This document shows positions 7,181 through 9,367 of a DNA stretch of 9,367 bases, piece by piece (within the stretch, counting starts at the first letter, position 1; each line of letters starts with the position of its first letter). Source of the stretch: Actinomycetes bacterium (lineage in GTDB: Bacteria > Actinomycetota > Acidimicrobiia > Acidimicrobiales > RAAP-2); NCBI GenBank assembly GCA_021791615.1, contig JAJYWG010000375.1, positions 1-9,367 on the forward strand, given 5' to 3'. The position numbers and the translations under genes are program-made. Under the pieces are notes generated by a model. It was given only the letters and a program-made list of their open reading frames with translations. It was not told the DNA's origin and did not search any database.

Positions 7181-7314
7181 TAGGCGAACCGCCACTCATG
7201 GTCGGTCGAACGTCCGAAACCGAAGGACGCAGGGAGGGACGCCCTCGTGCATTTGGTTGGCGGTGCATCGCCCCTCGCGGCGTCGATCACGCTGCGGACA
7301 CGAGCGCTTGGAGG

Positions 7315-7388
7315 CGTTTTCGCACGTCCAGTAGGTTCGAATACGGGTGTCTACGGCCTGGACACGGGTGTCTACGGCCCACCCGCGA
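7315..7388 (+). repeat. Repeat copy R1 of the TTCGAA-centred element
   Basis: Over 7315-7357 it matches 8218-8260 at 37 of 43 positions, including exact GTTCGAATACG and GTGTCTACGGC blocks. The match resumes with CACCCGCGA (7380-7388 and 8262-8270) after a 21-bp tandem duplication present only here. Same orientation as the 8218 copy. Confidence 0.85.
7343..7379 (+). repeat. 21-bp tandem duplication inside R1
   Basis: ACGGGTGTCTACGGCC occurs at 7343-7358 and again at 7364-7379, a 21-bp period. It looks like slippage or an extra binding-site unit compared with the other copies. Confidence 0.85.
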
Positions 7389-7431
7389 ATCCGCAAGTCT
7401 TTCCGCTGGTCATCGCCGTGCGTGTTCGGTC

Positions 7432-7455
7432 AGCCGTAGCGGATTCGAACTTCCC
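7432..7455 (-). repeat. Repeat copy R3, inverted, left boundary of the two-gene module
   Basis: AGCCGTAG, then CGGATTCGAACTTCCC. The reverse complement of 8234-8261 gives the same 24 bases with one mismatch and a 5-nt gap (ACACT) after AGCCGTAG. It is therefore an inverted copy facing the one at 8232-8261 across the membrane-protein gene pair. Confidence 0.75.
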
Positions 7456-7511
7456 AGGCAGATCGGCACTGGACTTCCTGGCGTCCCTCGAGGGCTGACA
7501 CAGCGACCTCG

Positions 7512-7517
7512 TACCCT
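7512..7517 (+). promoter_or_regulatory. Candidate -10 box of a leaderless transcript
   Basis: TACCCT fits TANNNT and ends seven bases before the GTG at 7525, the spacing expected when an actinobacterial transcript begins at its start codon. There is no ribosome binding site before that GTG, which agrees. No well-spaced -35 is visible (CTGACA at 7495 is only 11 bp away). Confidence 0.35.
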
Positions 7518-7524
7518 CGTCGGG

Positions 7525-8004
7525 GTGGACGACGATCAGCAGCTCCCCTCGCTGGTCATCGTTCTCGCGCAGGTTGCTGCAGAGCGCGAGACGATGAACG
7601 CGCACGCCGAGAGTCTCGATGGCAAGGCTGGCGTCGTCCTGGGGTTCGCTGGTGTGCTGGTGGGTCTCGGTGCTACGGCGCAGGTTGCCGTGGCGGGCAA
7701 GGTGGTCTTCGAGGTTGGACTCGCCGTCGCCGTTGTCGCCGCCGTCCTCGCGGCGTGGGCGTTCCTCCCGCGTCGCTATCCCGTGCTGGAGGTCGAGCGA
7801 CTCCGGCAGGCCAACCTCACCGCGTCTGAGGCGGAGACGCGCCTGGAGTTGCTGGACACCCAGATCGAGATGGTGAAGGAGGCCGCGACGCTGGTGAGGC
7901 AGAAGGGATGGCGAGTTCGGGCGGCCGTCGGCTGCCTGGCCATCGCTGCCGCCCTGGTCGTCACCGGTATACTGACGGCCATGGGAGGTCGGTTGCATGG
8001 CTGA
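7525..8004 (+). CDS. Three-helix membrane protein with cytosolic helical linker, effector-like
   Basis: A 159-aa protein. Residues 1-33 are a soluble helix ending LDGKAG. TM1 is about 35-52 (GVVLGFAGVLVGLG) and TM2 about 60-81, ended by LPRR. Residues 88-128 form a charged amphipathic helix (EAETRLELLDTQIEMVKEAA), and TM3 is about 132-152. This 2TM-helix-TM layout with a DxKAG motif entering TM1 resembles the membrane effector domains of the SLATT and Pycsar-TM groups, where membrane disruption follows nucleotide signalling. No cyclase or sensor gene lies beside it, so the defence link is only an analogy. The GTG at 7525 is chosen because upstream sequence in frame is repeat DNA and a TANNNT box fits a leaderless start. 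The end overlaps the next start by 8 nt. An ion-channel or holin-like role is an alternative. Confidence 0.75.
   Translation: MDDDQQLPSLVIVLAQVAAERETMNAHAESLDGKAGVVLGFAGVLVGLGATAQVAVAGKVVFEVGLAVAVVAAVLAAWAFLPRRYPVLEVERLRQANLTASEAETRLELLDTQIEMVKEAATLVRQKGWRVRAAVGCLAIAAALVVTGILTAMGGRLHG
7983..7989 (+). promoter_or_regulatory. Ribosome binding site of the 52-aa gene
   Basis: GGGAGGT lies seven bases before ATG 7997, within the upstream coding sequence. It decides this start and supports coupling of the two genes. Confidence 0.7.
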
Positions 8005-8155
8005 CGAGAAGGCGCCTCAGAGCGCGCCAGCCCCGCGGCCCGCGAAGAGCCGGCCTGAGCCGCCTCCTTTCCGGCCGAACAAGGATCTCATCGGCTACAT
8101 CGAGAAGGGCCAGAAGCCGCCTGTTCGGCCGGCCTCGCCGTCCGAGAAGCGATAG
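7997..8155 (+). CDS. 52-aa proline-rich partner protein
   Basis: ATG at 7997 is preceded by GGGAGGT (7983-7989), a strong ribosome binding site seven bases upstream, inside the end of the membrane-protein gene (8-nt overlap, so translation is probably coupled). The product is a hydrophilic Pro/Lys/Arg-rich tail (about residues 5-27), a short central motif NKDLIGYIEKGQK, and a second Pro-rich tail to the TAG at 8153. There is no membrane segment or signal peptide. The central motif looks like the only structured or conserved part, perhaps a docking peptide for the membrane partner. I recognise no family. Overlap, ribosome binding site and codon bias make a real gene likely. A role as regulator, antitoxin or subunit of the membrane protein is inference. 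Confidence 0.75.
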   Translation: MADEKAPQSAPAPRPAKSRPEPPPFRPNKDLIGYIEKGQKPPVRPASPSEKR

Positions 8156-8217
8156 CCACCGCCGCAAGTCCCCCGGCACCCACCTACGGCCATCGGCACG
8201 ATTCGAACACGTCTAGT

Positions 8218-8270
8218 CGTTTCCGCACGTCGGGGAAGTTCGAATACGAGTGTCTACGGCTCACCCGCGA
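8218..8270 (+). repeat. Repeat copy R2, right boundary of the two-gene module
   Basis: Direct copy of R1 (37 of 43 bases over 8218-8260, plus CACCCGCGA) and inverted copy of R3. Its core GAAGTTCGAATACG (8235-8248) is also found, inverted, at 25-38 inside the recombinase coding sequence. Confidence 0.85.
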
Positions 8271-8556
8271 CGAGAGCGATAGGTGGACAGACGACCCGAA
8301 GTGGCCGCTATCGCGGACAAGTCCTGGTCAACGGCTTGACCCGAGAAGTCGGCCGGGCGACCGGGCTGAATGTCTCCGTGGGGCTGCAGCATGCAGGGGG
8401 GGCGGCCGTGCACCCCTCGGGCAGCGACGGGCACCCCGACGAGCAGCGGCGATGCCACGGCCGAGTGAGACCCGTCCCCCGACGTGCCGACGAGAGGCGC
8501 CCGTGTGGCCCTGTGGGCGCCGTACGGCTTCGGCAAGACGTCAAGCTACGAGCGGG

Positions 8557-8571
8557 CGTCAGAGGCTGACG
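8557..8571. terminator. Stem-loop after the zinc-ribbon membrane gene
   Basis: CGTCAG and CTGACG pair perfectly around AGG. It lies about 40 bp downstream of the minus-strand gene ending at 8610. There is no U tract, so termination is only a guess. Confidence 0.35.
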
Positions 8572-8609
8572 TGGGCGCCGACGTGTGCGTCGGGTGCCCT
8601 GCGTGAGCG

Positions 8610-8933
8610 TCAGGAAAGGTCGTAGGGAGGCAACGGTGCGTCGGGGACCTGCTCGGTCACCATCTGCCACCGTTCTCTCACGTAGTGGTAGATGCCGTAG
8701 CCCACGAGGGCAAGGAACACCAGTCCCGCGGCGAGCAGCAGGACGCTGCTCCCACCGTCTGTCGCCTCCGTGCTCCACACTGTGGTCGAAGAGTCCTGGG
8801 CGCTCGGGCTTCGACGTGCTCCGGATCGCCCAGCTCCCACGTGCACCACGCTCCGACACGACCGGCACCGCGTCGCCGTCGTGGCCTTCGTCTCGAACGT
8901 CGTCTCGCAGCGTGGGCACTCGATGGCCGTCAT
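8610..8933 (-). CDS. Zinc-ribbon, single-TM small protein
   Basis: A 107-aa protein. The N-terminus is a zinc ribbon (C6PRC9, C23RSC26) with the spacer ETKATTATR, a form common in actinobacterial proteins of unknown role. A Ser/Thr-rich linker covers about 35-60, and one membrane helix about 62-83 (SVLLLAAGLVFLALVGYGIY) is followed by a basic stop-transfer segment YHYVRERW and a short acidic/proline tail. The ribbon is probably cytosolic, but topology is not certain. The start is ATG 8931-8933 with GGAG about 12 nt upstream. It lies 60 nt after the two-TM gene on the same strand, probably in one transcript. Specific function unknown. Confidence 0.75.
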   Translation of the reverse strand: MTAIECPRCETTFETKATTATRCRSCRSVVHVGAGRSGARRSPSAQDSSTTVWSTEATDGGSSVLLLAAGLVFLALVGYGIYHYVRERWQMVTEQVPDAPLPPYDLS

Positions 8934-8993
8934 GAGGCCAGCATCGCTCCACGCGTGACGAAGGAGGTGGAGGGTCGGGCTCCGCCGGCCCGT

Positions 8994-9367
8994 CTACCAG
9001 CCCTGTCTTCGTGTGCCCGTCTCCCAGGTCCTGGCCCCATAGGGCTGGCGTGTCTCGGGCCAGCTCCGGGCGTCCACGATCTGCTGGCGGCGCCGCTCGT
9101 GACGACGCAGGAGCCAGGTCCCGACGACCAGGTCAGCCACCGGGTGGCGGCGAACCACCCGCCAGCCGAGGGCGAGAGCAAGCACACCAACGAGGCTGAG
9201 CACCACGACCAACGTCACCACGCCGATTGCCGGCTCGACCACTGCCGCTCGGAGTTCCGGGATCACGAGCACGAGCACCGTGGCGACACTCAGGGCCAGG
9301 AGGCGTTGCTCGATCCGGGTGCGTGGCCGTTGGAGGTCGCCCCGTCGACTGCATGGCTGATCGTTCA
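8994..9367 (-). CDS. Two-TM small membrane protein, at or past the right edge
   Basis: The frame is open to the right edge and ends with TAG 8994-8996 (about 123 residues visible). The last two bases of the window read TG followed by AAC on the minus strand, so the start codon may be split by the edge (xTG, then NDQPCSRRGDL). A basic N-terminal segment precedes TM1 (LLALSVATVLVLVI), and a short loop leads to TM2 (GVVTLVVVLSLVGVLALALG). The C-terminal ~50 residues are Arg-rich and cytosolic-looking (RRHPVADLVVGTWLLRRHER, then a polar tail). I recognise no family. It is followed by the zinc-ribbon TM gene on the same strand. A shorter start at 9278 would lose TM1 and is less likely. Confidence 0.65.
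   Translation of the reverse strand, partial: NDQPCSRRGDLQRPRTRIEQRLLALSVATVLVLVIPELRAAVVEPAIGVVTLVVVLSLVGVLALALGWRVVRRHPVADLVVGTWLLRRHERRRQQIVDARSWPETRQPYGARTWETGTRRQGW

Larger units (their letters stand above)
7181..7524. other. Intergenic region with repeats, no confident gene
   Basis: The 344 bp between the Trp-rich gene and the membrane-protein gene hold copies R1 and R3 and a candidate promoter. An 83-aa frame across it (7247-7498) carries the peptide repeat TGVYG only because of the DNA duplication, and I do not call it a gene. No tRNA or other RNA gene was seen. Confidence 0.5.
8156..8609. other. Intergenic region with repeat copies and a stem-loop, no confident gene
   Basis: The 454 bp after the 52-aa gene hold repeat R2, a partial copy (CGATTCGAAC, 8199-8208) and the stem-loop at 8557-8571. 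The plus frame across 8310-8460 is open and faintly like the end of a tyrosine integrase, but not enough to call. Nothing else was seen. Confidence 0.5.

Noticed and set aside
7335..7358. TTCGAA repeats as tRNA T-arm fragments or LexA boxes
   Set aside because: No acceptor, D or anticodon arms are found nearby, and no copy has the GAAC-N4-GTTC spacing of an SOS box.
8310..8470. Open plus frame reading LTREVGRATGLN and GLQHAGG, like a decayed tyrosine integrase end
   Set aside because: The resemblance to the LRH region of tyrosine recombinases is vague, the catalytic Arg-His pattern is missing, and no start or upstream domain is present.

Overview
The window is high-GC DNA (about two thirds G+C by eye) with many GTG starts and strong third-position G/C bias. 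It also holds a replication-relaxation family gene, a large serine recombinase and several actinobacterial-style hypothetical proteins. I read it as an actinobacterial accessory region. The genus cannot be told from the sequence.

Left part, about 1-3950, minus strand: a mobile-element operon. Reading 5' to 3' on the minus strand it has a doubtful 94-aa leader ORF, a 552-aa Replic_Relax protein with winged-helix, nuclease-like and zinc-ribbon parts, a 162-aa unknown ORF, and a large serine recombinase. The first three are joined by ATGA stop/start overlaps, and the fourth start overlaps the third stop by 13 nt. The recombinase frame is cut by one in-frame TAG (506-508), but recognisable recombinase sequence continues in frame to the left edge. 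A hairpin and short-repeat array lies in the 162-aa ORF, and the same words recur just upstream of the relaxase-like gene. The set resembles an integrative mobilizable element that integrates by the serine recombinase and transfers by a MOBC-like relaxase.

Middle part, about 3950-7180: a patchwork. It holds a long stretch without a convincing gene, a small CRQRAYEAR-type zinc-ribbon gene that looks broken at its 5' end, and two adjacent minus-strand hypothetical genes (4742-5200 and 5221-5544). It also holds the first ~26 codons of a second serine recombinase cut off near 5936, and a Trp-rich hypothetical protein ending at 7180. The recombinase stub marks an old recombination or deletion junction.

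Right part, about 7180-9367: a two-gene module, 7525-8155, encodes a 159-aa three-helix membrane protein with a cytosolic helical linker and an overlapping 52-aa proline-rich soluble partner. The module sits between inverted copies of a TTCGAA-centred repeat (7432-7455 and 8232-8261), with a further copy outside it (7315-7388). This is the best candidate for something undescribed. Two minus-strand membrane genes follow: a zinc-ribbon single-TM protein (8610-8933) and a two-TM protein running off the right edge.
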